Below are positions 17,852 through 25,720 of a DNA stretch of 64,000 nucleotides, one piece after another. The DNA is from Acinetobacter corruptisaponis (GTDB taxonomy: Bacteria; Pseudomonadota; Gammaproteobacteria; Pseudomonadales; Moraxellaceae), in assembly GCF_030053775.1 (NCBI RefSeq), contig NZ_CP125669.1:1049962-1113961 (forward strand). Direction: 5' to 3'. The translations under genes were made by a program, and so were the position numbers. The notes beneath the pieces are model-generated. The model was not told the DNA's origin and did no database searches. It worked only from the letters and a program-made list of their open reading frames with translations. Position 1 is the stretch's first letter; every line of letters begins with the position of its first letter.

Positions 17852-19059
17852 GCTTTTAGTCCCATCGCATAATTAGCAACCAAAGGCTTAACGCCTGGAA
17901 TTACATCAAATGCAATCAGCCCCGTATTGCGTAATAATTTGAGAATTGGATTTTGATTGCTAAAACCACGCACCACCGAATCACAGAACTTGATTACACG
18001 TTGCTGATCCTTTAAACGAGATTGTTCATAGGCCAATAAATTTTCAGGTGCGCCAATATCATCTGACTTCGCCAGTTGCTCCATCAGGAACCGAACCAGC
18101 ACATCTGCATCACGCAAGCACAGGTTAAAACCTTGCCCTGCCACTGGGTGAATGGTATGTGCTGCATTCCCCATCAACACCACACGTCCAACCGCCTGCT
18201 TATCTGCTAACACTTGCGACAATGGATAGCTAAAACGTTTGCCTGTTTTTTCAAATTTCCCTGCTCGATCCCCATAGGTTTCCTGTAGAGCATCAAGGAA
18301 ATGTTGATCATTTTCTTCACCTAACCATTCTGCTTCAGTACCTTTTTTCACAGGCCACACCACTGAACGGCGGTATTCGCCTGGTAAAGGTAGAAGTGCC
18401 AATGGTCCCAACGCACTAAAACGTTCAAAGCCAACCTGCTGGTGCGGCTTAGAAGTCTGTACAGTGGTCACAATCGCGACTTGGTCATAATCATGCTCAT
18501 CTACACCCACGCCAATCGCTTGGCGGCAGAATGAATCCCGACCATCAGCCGCAATCACCAACTTGGACTTTAATGAATGGATATATTCGCCATTACGCAT
18601 GGCTTCGATGTGTACCTGATCTGCATCTTGAGTCAATGAAGTCACTTGCACACCATCAATCAATTCAATCAGAGGCTGCTGGCGAACCTGAGTCAGCAAT
18701 ACACGACCGAGCCAAGCATTTTCAATCACCTGCCCAAAGCTTTCTACTTTTTCTTGTTCTGCCACCAAACGAGCCTTACCAAAGCTACCCTGCTCGGTAA
18801 TATGCACTTGCAGAATTGGCGTGGCATGTTGCTGTAAGGCTTCCCACAAACCTAATTTTTGGTAAATCTGTACGCTACGACGTGACAATGCGGTGTTACG
18901 CGCATCAAAGCTGGAATGATAAGGGGCCACATTTTCATCATCGTAATTTGGATATTTCACAGCTTCTAATAGCTTTACTGCGATATTAGATTTTGCCAAC
19001 ATTAAAGCAAGGCTGAGTCCAACCATACCTCCACCGACAATGATGACTTGTTGCTGCAT
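17848..19059 (-). CDS. ubiH: FAD-dependent 2-octaprenyl-6-methoxyphenol hydroxylase family
   Basis: 403-aa paralogue of the next gene, with VIIVGGGMVGLSLALMLAKS, VIAADGRDSFCR and GNAAHTIHPVAGQGFNLCLRD motifs. Start ATG 19059 selected: AAGGA lies 8 nt upstream, while the 18-nt longer frame would start at GTG. First of the two hydroxylases in a tightly coupled pair. In many gammaproteobacteria ubiH directly follows pepP; here a small membrane-protein gene lies between. UbiH versus UbiF/UbiI assignment is by position. Confidence 0.88.
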   Translation of the reverse strand: MQQQVIIVGGGMVGLSLALMLAKSNIAVKLLEAVKYPNYDDENVAPYHSSFDARNTALSRRSVQIYQKLGLWEALQQHATPILQVHITEQGSFGKARLVAEQEKVESFGQVIENAWLGRVLLTQVRQQPLIELIDGVQVTSLTQDADQVHIEAMRNGEYIHSLKSKLVIAADGRDSFCRQAIGVGVDEHDYDQVAIVTTVQTSKPHQQVGFERFSALGPLALLPLPGEYRRSVVWPVKKGTEAEWLGEENDQHFLDALQETYGDRAGKFEKTGKRFSYPLSQVLADKQAVGRVVLMGNAAHTIHPVAGQGFNLCLRDADVLVRFLMEQLAKSDDIGAPENLLAYEQSRLKDQQRVIKFCDSVVRGFSNQNPILKLLRNTGLIAFDVIPGVKPLVANYAMGLKA

Positions 19060-19187
19060 ATCGTTATTCCTTATCACTTTTTCGTCATTTCAACTATCTT
19101 ACTCTAAGCACAAGCAAAAATGGAGTGTAGGCTTTGTTTGCGCTGTGTATTTTATTAATAATTTCCATAGTCCCCTTATACAATAGT

Positions 19188-19658
19188 CTATGATGAAACA
19201 GAACAAACCGCCTTACTCATCTTCATCCAGTTTTCTGAATCTGGTAAATTAAACATAATATCTAAATACCAAATTCCAAAAATTGCAGGCAACAATAAGA
19301 AAGATGCATGTATAAACCTCATTACTGCCATAAAAACAGCCCATTTCCCATAATAATATTTAATTTTTCGTATCGTTTTTTTATGAGGAGCAGGATACTG
19401 TTTAAATAAAAAAACAGGGAAACAGTCTCTCCACCAAATAAAAAGAAGAACAGTAGATGCAATTAAAGGAAAAACAACCATTACACCATAAAATAAAATT
19501 TCATATCCAAATGGAAAACATGCCGCCCAAAAAATGATAGATTCAATCCAATATAGGATTGAAATAAATAAAAATAGAATAGGTAAAACCCATAAGCTAT
19601 GTAACGCAATTATTTTTACTCGCTCTTTAAACGTATATTGTGGCGCATACTCACTCAT
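19188..19658 (-). CDS. Hypothetical membrane protein
   Basis: 156-aa protein with about three to four hydrophobic segments (VLPILFLFISILYWIESI, LFYGVMVVFPLIASTVLLF, AVMRFIHASFLLLPAIFG) separated by a basic loop. No known domain recognised. Start ATG 19658 chosen over 19697 because AAAGAGAA lies about 7 nt upstream and the longer version would overlap the hairpin that ends pepP. More A+T-rich than its neighbours, suggesting a later insertion into the pepP-ubiH cluster. Confidence 0.65.
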   Translation of the reverse strand: MSEYAPQYTFKERVKIIALHSLWVLPILFLFISILYWIESIIFWAACFPFGYEILFYGVMVVFPLIASTVLLFIWWRDCFPVFLFKQYPAPHKKTIRKIKYYYGKWAVFMAVMRFIHASFLLLPAIFGIWYLDIMFNLPDSENWMKMSKAVCSVSS

Positions 19659-19680
19659 TTTATTATTCTCTTTATATTTC

Positions 19681-19708
19681 AAAAGGCTTAAATCCATTTA
19701 AGCCTTTT
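19681..19708 (-). terminator. Hairpin after pepP
   Basis: Perfect 12-bp stem aaaaggcttaaa / tttaagcctttt with a 4-nt loop, just downstream of the pepP stop. The leftward U tract is short (four), the rightward one longer, so it may be a weak or bidirectional terminator that partly insulates the next gene. Confidence 0.55.
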
Positions 19709-19714
19709 GATTTT

Positions 19715-21037
19715 TTATTCTGCTTGAGCCATTAATGCTTCGATCTCCTCAACCGTTTTCACCACATTTTTGGTTAAAACCAATGGACCACTTTCAGTCA
19801 CGACAATATCATCCTCGATACGAATACCGATACCACGCCATTTTGCATCGACGGTTTCATCATCAGGTGCGACATATAAACCAGGCTCAACCGTGACCAC
19901 CATACCTGCTTCATAAGCACGCCAGTCTTCACCTGTCTTGTATGCACCGACATCATGTACATCCATACCGAGCCAATGCCCTGTACCATGCATAAAGAAT
20001 TGACGGAATGCTTCGCTTTCAACTAATTCATCCACATTACCGCTAAGTAAGCCAAGATCAACCAGTCCTTGGGTTAAAATCTTTACTGCTACTTCATGTG
20101 GATATTTATAGTGATTGCCGATACGAGTCGCATCAATTGCAGCAAGTTGAGCTTCAAGAACCACGTTATATAATACTTTTTGTTCAGGACTAAATTTACC
20201 ATTGACGGGGAAAGTTCGGGTGATATCCGATGCATAGAACTCATATTCACACGCCGCATCAATCAGGACTAAATCACCATCTTTTAGCGGCTTGTTATTT
20301 TCAACATAATGAAGAATACAGGCATTTTCACCACCACCAACAATACTGTTATACGATGGCACACAGCCATTTTTACCAAAGATATAATTCAGTTCCGCTT
20401 CAAGCGCGTATTCCATCATATTGGGTTTCACGCTTTGCATGGCACGAGTATGGGCTTCAGCACTGATATTGGAAGCAATCTGCATCAGCTCAATTTCTTG
20501 CGCCGATTTTTTTAAACGCATCTCATCAACAATACGATCCAATTGAACCACTTCTGCGGGTGCAGCGCCACCACGACGTTGTTGTGCATCCGCTTTTTGA
20601 ATCCACTGGCTTACACGCGCATCAAATTCAGCATTCTGCCCAATACGATAATAAAGACGATGTTTATTTAAAAGCTTGTCGATGATTTCTTCATCCAACA
20701 AATCAATTGCATAAGCCTCATCTGCATCATAAATTTCAATCGCACCATCCATACCCGCACGATAACCATTCCAGATTTCCATCTCGCGATTACGTTCACG
20801 ACAGAATAAGCTATAGCTATATTCCTCGCCCTCTGCAAAGGTTTCGATCACAGCAACGGCTTCTGGTTCTGCAAACCCAGTCAGATAATAAAAACTACTG
20901 TCTGCACGATATTTATAATCCGCATCGCGGTTACGATACATTTCTGCTCGCGTTGCAATAATGGCAATGCTATTGCTGCCTATGTGTTGAGCAAGAAGAT
21001 CACGGCGTTGTTTAAAATCGGCTTGACTTAATTTCAT
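19715..21037 (-). CDS. pepP: Xaa-Pro aminopeptidase P
   Basis: 440-aa metallopeptidase that removes N-terminal residues before proline. N-terminal AMP_N domain (residues 1-135, starting MKLSQADFKQRRDLLAQHIG) and pita-bread catalytic domain with di-metal ligands in LIDAACEYEFYASDITRTF, FMHGTGHWLGMDVHDVG, VVTVEPGLYV and GIGIRIEDDIVVT. Length typical for E. coli PepP (441 aa). Follows ygfB at 69 bp on the same strand as in other gammaproteobacteria. Confidence 0.96.
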   Translation of the reverse strand: MKLSQADFKQRRDLLAQHIGSNSIAIIATRAEMYRNRDADYKYRADSSFYYLTGFAEPEAVAVIETFAEGEEYSYSLFCRERNREMEIWNGYRAGMDGAIEIYDADEAYAIDLLDEEIIDKLLNKHRLYYRIGQNAEFDARVSQWIQKADAQQRRGGAAPAEVVQLDRIVDEMRLKKSAQEIELMQIASNISAEAHTRAMQSVKPNMMEYALEAELNYIFGKNGCVPSYNSIVGGGENACILHYVENNKPLKDGDLVLIDAACEYEFYASDITRTFPVNGKFSPEQKVLYNVVLEAQLAAIDATRIGNHYKYPHEVAVKILTQGLVDLGLLSGNVDELVESEAFRQFFMHGTGHWLGMDVHDVGAYKTGEDWRAYEAGMVVTVEPGLYVAPDDETVDAKWRGIGIRIEDDIVVTESGPLVLTKNVVKTVEEIEALMAQAE

Positions 21038-21106
21038 ATTGTCCTTCTGATGAAAATGAATGATTGTAAGTATCTTTATTTATAAGAGCTTAAGGCACCG
21101 CCCGAG

Positions 21107-21739
21107 TTAACTCGGACGATGTGGGGTAAACATTTCAACGACATTTTGTGCATCGCCAATATCACCCTGATTTTTACTTTTTGCATGGAAGTTTTGTAGT
21201 AATGAGCTTTCGGCTACAGCAATCTTTTTACGGCCAATCGACAGACTCACAGGAATCAGGCGTATAAACTCATACAGTTCCTGATAGCTTTCCTCACCCT
21301 CTTCATCATTGTCTGAATCTTCAAACTCAACAGCTGCAACATCTTGTAAATGTTCAATCAGCTCTTGTTCTTCTGCACGAATATGACCAGAAGCCAGACC
21401 AAAACCAAGAACCACACCAGCACACCAATCCGCCAATGCCTGAACACGGTCTGCAAGCAAATGAGTGTCGTCTGGCAATAATGGTAGATAATCGAGTTCG
21501 TCATCCGATAAAGCATGGGAAACATCTTCCGCTTCATCTGTCAGGCTTTCCAGCGCCTCTGGCTGTAAAGCAGGCACATTCAGGGTGTTTAATATTTGTG
21601 ACCATTCATCGGAGGTCGGCGCCTGTGTCACACAAACTATACCTGTGAGTAAACCATGTAACTCACTTGGGCTTGAAATTTCCTCAATCCCATCAAAATG
21701 GGTATTCCATTCCGTCCAACCTGAAATATCGTCTTGCAT
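21107..21739 (-). CDS. UPF0149 family protein YgfB
   Basis: 210-aa acidic cytoplasmic protein. UPF0149 signatures: SPSELHGLLTGIVC near the start, LADWCAGVVLGFGLASG near residue 110 and EESYQELYEFIRLIPVSL near the end. Start ATG 21739 preferred over the TTG at 21751. First gene of the ygfB-pepP-ubi cluster, divergent from the zapB-like/zapA unit. In Pseudomonas aeruginosa YgfB modulates AlpA-dependent transcription; whether that applies here is unknown. Confidence 0.9.
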   Translation of the reverse strand: MQDDISGWTEWNTHFDGIEEISSPSELHGLLTGIVCVTQAPTSDEWSQILNTLNVPALQPEALESLTDEAEDVSHALSDDELDYLPLLPDDTHLLADRVQALADWCAGVVLGFGLASGHIRAEEQELIEHLQDVAAVEFEDSDNDEEGEESYQELYEFIRLIPVSLSIGRKKIAVAESSLLQNFHAKSKNQGDIGDAQNVVEMFTPHRPS

Positions 21740-21805
21740 TCGTTTATCCAATCTCTATACTGCTGTATATATTACCTTTGATTGCAACTCTGTGCGACCT
21801 TCGTT

Positions 21806-22360
21806 ATGTTAGAACAATTACAGCGTCTACAAGCGCATATTGGTGTTTTAAAAACACGCTTACATCATTTAGAGCGAGAAAATGTATCGCTCACTGAAGC
21901 CAAACAACTCGCTGAAACTGATCATCATGCACAAGTTGTGCAGAAAAATAGCATTATCACGCAAAAGCAGGAAGAAGTTGATAACTTAACTGAACAACTG
22001 ACTCAGTTACAAGATCAATTTAAACAACTGAATACTGATGCAACAACTTTGGCTGAACGCTACGGGCGTTTAGAGAAAAGTACCACTGATCTTAAAAATC
22101 GCTTTCAGGAAATTTTGGCGGAACGTAATGATCTACGTGTCACCAAGGAAAAGCTACAGGCACAGCAACGTCATAGCCAACAGGAAATTCAGGACTTGCA
22201 GCAGGACCGTGATCGTTTGTTGCAGAAGAATGAGTTGGCAAAGTCTAAAGTTGAGGCGATTATCCAGCGCCTAGCCGTTCTTGGTACAGCCCAGGATCAA
22301 CATGCACAAGAGATTCAGCAACTTGCCCACCCAAATGCTGAAACACAAGAGGAGACCTGA
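21806..22360 (+). CDS. ZapB-like coiled-coil protein
   Basis: 184-aa protein predicted to be almost all coiled coil, with heptads of Leu/Gln/Glu from MLEQLQRLQAHIGVLKTRL onwards. Its start matches a short coiled-coil family (TIGR02449-type) commonly found just before zapA; here the coiled coil is much longer. Start ATG 21806 chosen because the homology begins there; an ATG 24 bp upstream is possible. Ends 2 bp before zapA, so probably a cell-division partner of it. Function by context. Confidence 0.75.
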   Translation: MLEQLQRLQAHIGVLKTRLHHLERENVSLTEAKQLAETDHHAQVVQKNSIITQKQEEVDNLTEQLTQLQDQFKQLNTDATTLAERYGRLEKSTTDLKNRFQEILAERNDLRVTKEKLQAQQRHSQQEIQDLQQDRDRLLQKNELAKSKVEAIIQRLAVLGTAQDQHAQEIQQLAHPNAETQEET

Positions 22361-22362
22361 TC

Positions 22363-22647
22363 ATGAGTGAACCGATTGTTGTCGAACTTCGCCTAATTGA
22401 ACAGACGTTTCGGCTGAACACGACTGAAGAAAAGCGTGAGGAACTGGAACGTGCTGCTGAATTACTGAACCAGAAATTTCATGATATGCGCCGTAATGCC
22501 CCACGTGTTGAACATAACAAACTTGTGATTATGGTTGCACTGCAAATGGCTCAGGAAGTGTTTAGCCTGAATAAGTCTTTGCAGGAATATGCACATTGTG
22601 AACATCTACTCCAGACCATTTTGGAAGATGTGGAACAGACTGTGTAG
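22363..22647 (+). CDS. zapA: Cell division protein ZapA
   Basis: 94-aa FtsZ-ring-associated protein. Family pattern: VELRLIEQTFRLNTTEEKREELERAAELLNQKFHDMR in pieces, followed by a C-terminal helix KLVIMVALQMAQEVF that forms the ZapA tetramer coiled coil. Ribosome site GAGGAG is 7-8 nt upstream, inside the end of the ZapB-like gene. Followed by the 6S RNA gene, the usual gammaproteobacterial order. Confidence 0.92.
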   Translation: MSEPIVVELRLIEQTFRLNTTEEKREELERAAELLNQKFHDMRRNAPRVEHNKLVIMVALQMAQEVFSLNKSLQEYAHCEHLLQTILEDVEQTV

Positions 22648-22728
22648 AAAAATATCTAAATGTTAAGATTATTTGCACAAAGCCCCATCAATTGGTAAGT
22701 ATCTTTACAGATAATTGATCTGCAAGGA

Positions 22729-22756
22729 TTGTCATCGTGTAAAGATCAGTTATACT
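22729..22756 (+). promoter_or_regulatory. 6S RNA gene promoter
   Basis: -35 TTGTCA (22729-22734), 16-bp spacer, -10 TATACT (22751-22756). Places the transcript start near 22763, where the 6S RNA 5' arm begins. Confidence 0.7.
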
Positions 22757-22762
22757 AAAACT

Positions 22763-22942
22763 GTCTCTAGGGTGTTCGCCAGTACGTCTAGTCCCCTGCC
22801 GATACTTAAATTTATGGATGTGTTCTGTGTATTTTGAGTGTATGCCTGCCTCGAGTAGGAAACCCATTAAGTATACGTCACCTCCACCTTGAACTCATCG
22901 GGTTCAGGGTAACGACCATGCAGCGGCACCTCTGGAGCATTT
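22763..22942 (+). ncRNA. ssrS: 6S RNA (3' end supplied by prophage attL)
   Basis: Regulatory RNA that binds sigma-70 RNA polymerase. The 5' arm (tctctagggtgttcgcc, agtcccctg) and the 3' arm (caccttgaac, gggttcagggtaacgac, gcggcacctctggag) match the conserved 6S arms, and ctctagggtg pairs with cacctctggag to close the long hairpin with its central bubble. Located after zapA as in other gammaproteobacteria. The last about 50 bases lie in the prophage attL core and are identical to 58359-58415, so the gene was rebuilt at integration. Ends are approximate. Confidence 0.9.
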
Positions 22943-22947
22943 TATTT
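22891..22947. repeat. attL core (57 bp)
   Basis: Begins gaactcatcgggttcagg and ends agcattttattt; identical to 58359-58415. Covers the 3' end of the 6S RNA. Crossover position inside the repeat is not determinable from one sequence. Confidence 0.95.
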
Positions 22948-23015
22948 AATATAAAAACAATAACTTACAATAATTAAATCATTTTCAAAACCTGTTATTT
23001 TTAAACAAATCAATC

Positions 23016-23044
23016 AAAAATAGGCTTATAGTAGGCTTTAAAAA
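23016..23044. promoter_or_regulatory. Putative integrase arm-type sites, left
   Basis: Two tandem copies of a TAGGC-containing motif: aaaataggctt and atagtaggctttaaaa, between attL and the integrase gene. The same motif occurs five times near attR. Direct repeats flanking att sites are the usual form of tyrosine-integrase arm sites. Inferred, not proven. Confidence 0.6.
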
Positions 23045-23090
23045 TATTGTGCTATATTGCCGTATATCGTTTCGTACTTTTTGAATCAAG

Positions 23091-24473
23091 ATGAACCAAA
23101 GATATAAACTTACAAAAACATTTATCGACAGCATCCCGCTTGAAGAATCTGGAAGCAAATTTTATCGCGATTCAGTAACGATCGGCTTTGGTTTAATTGC
23201 AACAAAGTCGAAAACCTATTTTGTTGAAACGAGAATGCCAGATGGACGTAATAAACGGAAGTCGATCGGCAAACATGGTGTGTATACTCTTGAGCAAGCA
23301 CGTACAGAAGCTAAAAAAATATTATTAATGATGCATCAAGGCATTGATCCAGTTGCTCAGAAAAGACAATTAAAATCAGATTTTAAATCTGAAAAAGAAG
23401 CTAATGATTTGATCCCAACACTAGAAAAAGCTTATGAAATCTATAAAAGTAAAAAAAAGCTAAGTGCTAATACAATAGATGCTTATGATCGATGCGCAAA
23501 TGATTATTTTAAAGACTGGAAAGATATTAAGATTACTGATATTTCTCAGAAAATGACTTTAAACAAACACATGGATTTATCTGTGCGAAGCTTAGCGCAG
23601 GCCAACCTTGCAATGAAATTTTTATCAGCTGTTTATAATTTCAATGCTTCAATTCTGTATAACGATAATGATGAGAAAATTATCACAGAAAAAAGTCCTG
23701 TAGGAGTTATTTACAAAGAGAAGAAATGGAACAAGATAAAACGCCGAAAAGGTTATATTCGGGCCGACCAAATCCATGACTGGTCATTTGCCGTGTGTAC
23801 GACTTGGTGGGCTGGCAATCAAAATGCAAATCATCGTGCATATACAAATCAAGATTACCTATTCCTATTAATTTTAACAGGGCTTCGCAGAGAAGAAGGT
23901 GAGTCGCTTGAATGGTCAAATGTTGACTTAAAGTATGGAACTATAAAAATTCAGGATCCCAAAAACCATGAAGATCTTCTTCTGCCGATGGGTGACATGC
24001 TTTGGTATATTTTGGTAGAGCGGAAAAAACTTGCTGGTAAGAATAAATATGTTTTCGCTGGGGATACGATTGATTCACATATCGTTGATAAGCGCGAAAC
24101 TCGTTATGCAATAACTGAAATAACTGGCATCCAATTTACATTTCACGACTTGCGAAGAACTTTTGGAACAATTGCAAACAGTCTAGCAATTGGTAGTTAT
24201 ACAATCAAAAAACTCATCAATCACACTACTGATGATGACGAGAATGATATAACTGATGGATATGTCCAGGTAACTTTTGATGATCTTCGTAAAGCTATGA
24301 ACATGATTGAAAGTGTTGTGCTGTCTGACATTTCAAAAGCTTTGATAAAAAATAGAATTTACTTTGAACGAAAATCATCAATACGGAATATTCAGAAAAC
24401 TTGGATGGAGCACAACGATACTATTATCAAAAATGGTGATATTTATGAAACTTTACTATCTCAAAAAAGATAA
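23091..24473 (+). CDS. int: Prophage tyrosine integrase
   Basis: 460-aa site-specific recombinase that integrates and excises the prophage at the 6S RNA gene. N-terminal DUF4102-like arm-binding part (IGFGLIATKSKTYFVETRM, RKSIGKHGVYTLEQARTEAKK), core-binding SAM-like region about residues 115-210, catalytic domain with Arg about 266 (LTGLRREEGESLEW), His-x-x-Arg about 352-355 (HDLRRTF), His about 376 (LINHTT) and the nucleophile Tyr about 391 (TDGYVQ). Lies 143 bp from attL and reads away from it. P4-type family. Confidence 0.95.
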   Translation: MNQRYKLTKTFIDSIPLEESGSKFYRDSVTIGFGLIATKSKTYFVETRMPDGRNKRKSIGKHGVYTLEQARTEAKKILLMMHQGIDPVAQKRQLKSDFKSEKEANDLIPTLEKAYEIYKSKKKLSANTIDAYDRCANDYFKDWKDIKITDISQKMTLNKHMDLSVRSLAQANLAMKFLSAVYNFNASILYNDNDEKIITEKSPVGVIYKEKKWNKIKRRKGYIRADQIHDWSFAVCTTWWAGNQNANHRAYTNQDYLFLLILTGLRREEGESLEWSNVDLKYGTIKIQDPKNHEDLLLPMGDMLWYILVERKKLAGKNKYVFAGDTIDSHIVDKRETRYAITEITGIQFTFHDLRRTFGTIANSLAIGSYTIKKLINHTTDDDENDITDGYVQVTFDDLRKAMNMIESVVLSDISKALIKNRIYFERKSSIRNIQKTWMEHNDTIIKNGDIYETLLSQKR

Positions 24474-24669
24474 CTTATATCTGCATGTTCAGACTACTTT
24501 GTTTGAACAATATGAAGATTCTTCAGCTATAAGTGGATTATTTAGTCCGCAATATATCTTTTCTGAGAAAAAAGATGGTGCTATGCAATTCTCAAATAAA
24601 GCTGATGCTAATAGATATTTAATATTAAACAGTAGAAAACTTAAAGATTTTACTGTTGCGATTGAATAA
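24445..24669 (+). CDS. Hypothetical small prophage protein
   Basis: 74-aa protein whose ATG overlaps the integrase end by 29 bp, with GGTGAT about 6 nt upstream. No signal, membrane segment or motif recognised; moderately basic with aromatic residues. Followed by a terminator. Position next to int at a prophage edge is typical of accessory genes. Function unknown. Confidence 0.5.
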   Translation: MKLYYLKKDNLYLHVQTTLFEQYEDSSAISGLFSPQYIFSEKKDGAMQFSNKADANRYLILNSRKLKDFTVAIE

Positions 24670-24734
24670 ATATGATTTTTATACATGATACGCAAAAATT
24701 TATTCATATTTTGACAAAAATATTCAAATAAAAG

Positions 24735-24774
24735 AAAAACGCTTAATCTCAGTGATGAAATTGGGCGTTTTTTT
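24735..24774 (+). terminator. Terminator between int unit and endolysin
   Basis: Stem acgcttaat / attgggcgt (two G-U pairs on the plus strand) followed by seven T. It ends the rightward int transcript; in the opposite direction it has two mismatches but is also A-rich on the other side, so it could help end the leftward late transcript. Confidence 0.65.
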
Positions 24775-24777
24775 AAA

Positions 24778-25362
24778 TCATGTTGAAAACTTCTTATAAG
24801 CATTCCCAAGCTTCACATCGTAATTGTTTTTTTTGTAGTCTTTGCCATTGTAGCCCAGCGCAAAACCTTTCCAGTCCTTGTTTTTCAGTGCATTTATTAG
24901 ATTGTTATGCTTGATATAACGACACATAGCATCTAGCTGGGATGCCTCATTATTGTACATAGCATTAATAAATTGCTGAATAGAGTCATATCCTAAGCTA
25001 TACCAGTGATAGCCCATGACCTGGCCAATACCCCAGCTACAGGCTTCTAAAGCTGACGTTCGGTCAAACTTTGCAGCATCATCTAATTTTTTATGTTGCT
25101 GTGAATATAGGCCATATCCTCCCCGTGTTTTACTACATAAATCTGGTCGCTTGATTTCCATTGTTTCAGCAATACTTCTTTTACCATTGACGATTAAACG
25201 CTGACGCATGACATGACGCTCAAAAAGAATGACTGGTGTACCATCATTATTGAATCCTGAACCTTTACATTCAACTTGAATAACTGCTTTCAATGCCGCT
25301 ACTTCAACACCAAGCTTTTTAGCTTGCTCTATAATCTGCTGATCTGTTAATTTCTTACTCAC
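24778..25362 (-). CDS. Phage endolysin, N-acetylmuramidase (DUF3380 type)
   Basis: 194-aa muramidase that degrades host peptidoglycan at lysis. Family features: VIQVECKGSGFNNDGTPVILFERHVM in parts with the catalytic Glu near residue 31, RPDLCSKTRGGYGLYS, and EACSWGIGQVMGYHW. The C-terminal WKGFALGYNGKDY helps confirm. No signal peptide, so export relies on the holin. GTG start at 25362 overlaps the holin end by 8 bp, with GGTG 7 nt upstream; no ATG alternative fits. Confidence 0.9.
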   Translation of the reverse strand: MSKKLTDQQIIEQAKKLGVEVAALKAVIQVECKGSGFNNDGTPVILFERHVMRQRLIVNGKRSIAETMEIKRPDLCSKTRGGYGLYSQQHKKLDDAAKFDRTSALEACSWGIGQVMGYHWYSLGYDSIQQFINAMYNNEASQLDAMCRYIKHNNLINALKNKDWKGFALGYNGKDYKKNNYDVKLGNAYKKFST

Positions 25363-25642
25363 TTCGATTCACCTTTTTTTCAATTAAGTTGCTCACGAAA
25401 TGAGTACCCATGTAACCAATTGCCGATGCCGCGCCAACTGAAACAATCTGAGGGATACCGAGCCACTCAAGCACAGACCAGACACCAACAGAAAATAGGC
25501 CGCACATGATTGATTCTGCAAAATCAGCCTTACCTAATTTTTTCTTAGTACGAAAATAAGCCATGATGAACCCCATAAAAAATGAAGTTAATGCAGTTCC
25601 AAAAGTTTGAAAAAGCTCTTGAATCCATTTCAATACATCCAT
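25355..25642 (-). CDS. Phage holin, lambda S-like
   Basis: 95-aa membrane protein with three predicted membrane segments (TSFFMGFIMAYF, CGLFSVGVWSVLEWLG, SVGAASAIGYMGTHFV) and a charged C-terminus. The GYMGTHFVSNLI motif resembles GYIGTDSIGSLI of lambda S. Forms the inner-membrane hole that times lysis and releases the endolysin, whose gene overlaps its end. Ribosome site AGGGG lies upstream of the ATG. No dual start motif evident. Confidence 0.85.
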   Translation of the reverse strand: MDVLKWIQELFQTFGTALTSFFMGFIMAYFRTKKKLGKADFAESIMCGLFSVGVWSVLEWLGIPQIVSVGAASAIGYMGTHFVSNLIEKKVNRSE

Positions 25643-25663
25643 AAATGCCCCTAATCTTGGTAA

Positions 25664-25698
25664 TAAAAAAACCCTGACTCTAATTAAAGGTCAGGGTT
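25664..25698 (-). terminator. Terminator after tail-spike gene
   Basis: 9-bp perfect stem aaccctgac / gtcagggtt with a seven-U run leftwards. Preceded on the minus strand by the conserved TAATACCCAACAAACC element directly at the tail-spike stop. Separates structural genes from the lysis pair. Confidence 0.85.
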
Positions 25699-25704
25699 GA
25701 TCAT

Positions 25705-25720
25705 GGTTTGTTGGGTATTA
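25705..25720 (-). promoter_or_regulatory. Conserved pre-terminator element, copy 1
   Basis: Minus strand TAATACCCAACAAACC; the first three bases are the stop codon of the tail-spike gene. Seven bases later the terminator stem begins. One of four such copies in the late region. Function unknown. Confidence 0.5.

Noticed and set aside
22763..22945. Possible tRNA or tmRNA at the integration site
   Set aside because: No cloverleaf or CCA-type end; sequence and position match 6S RNA instead.
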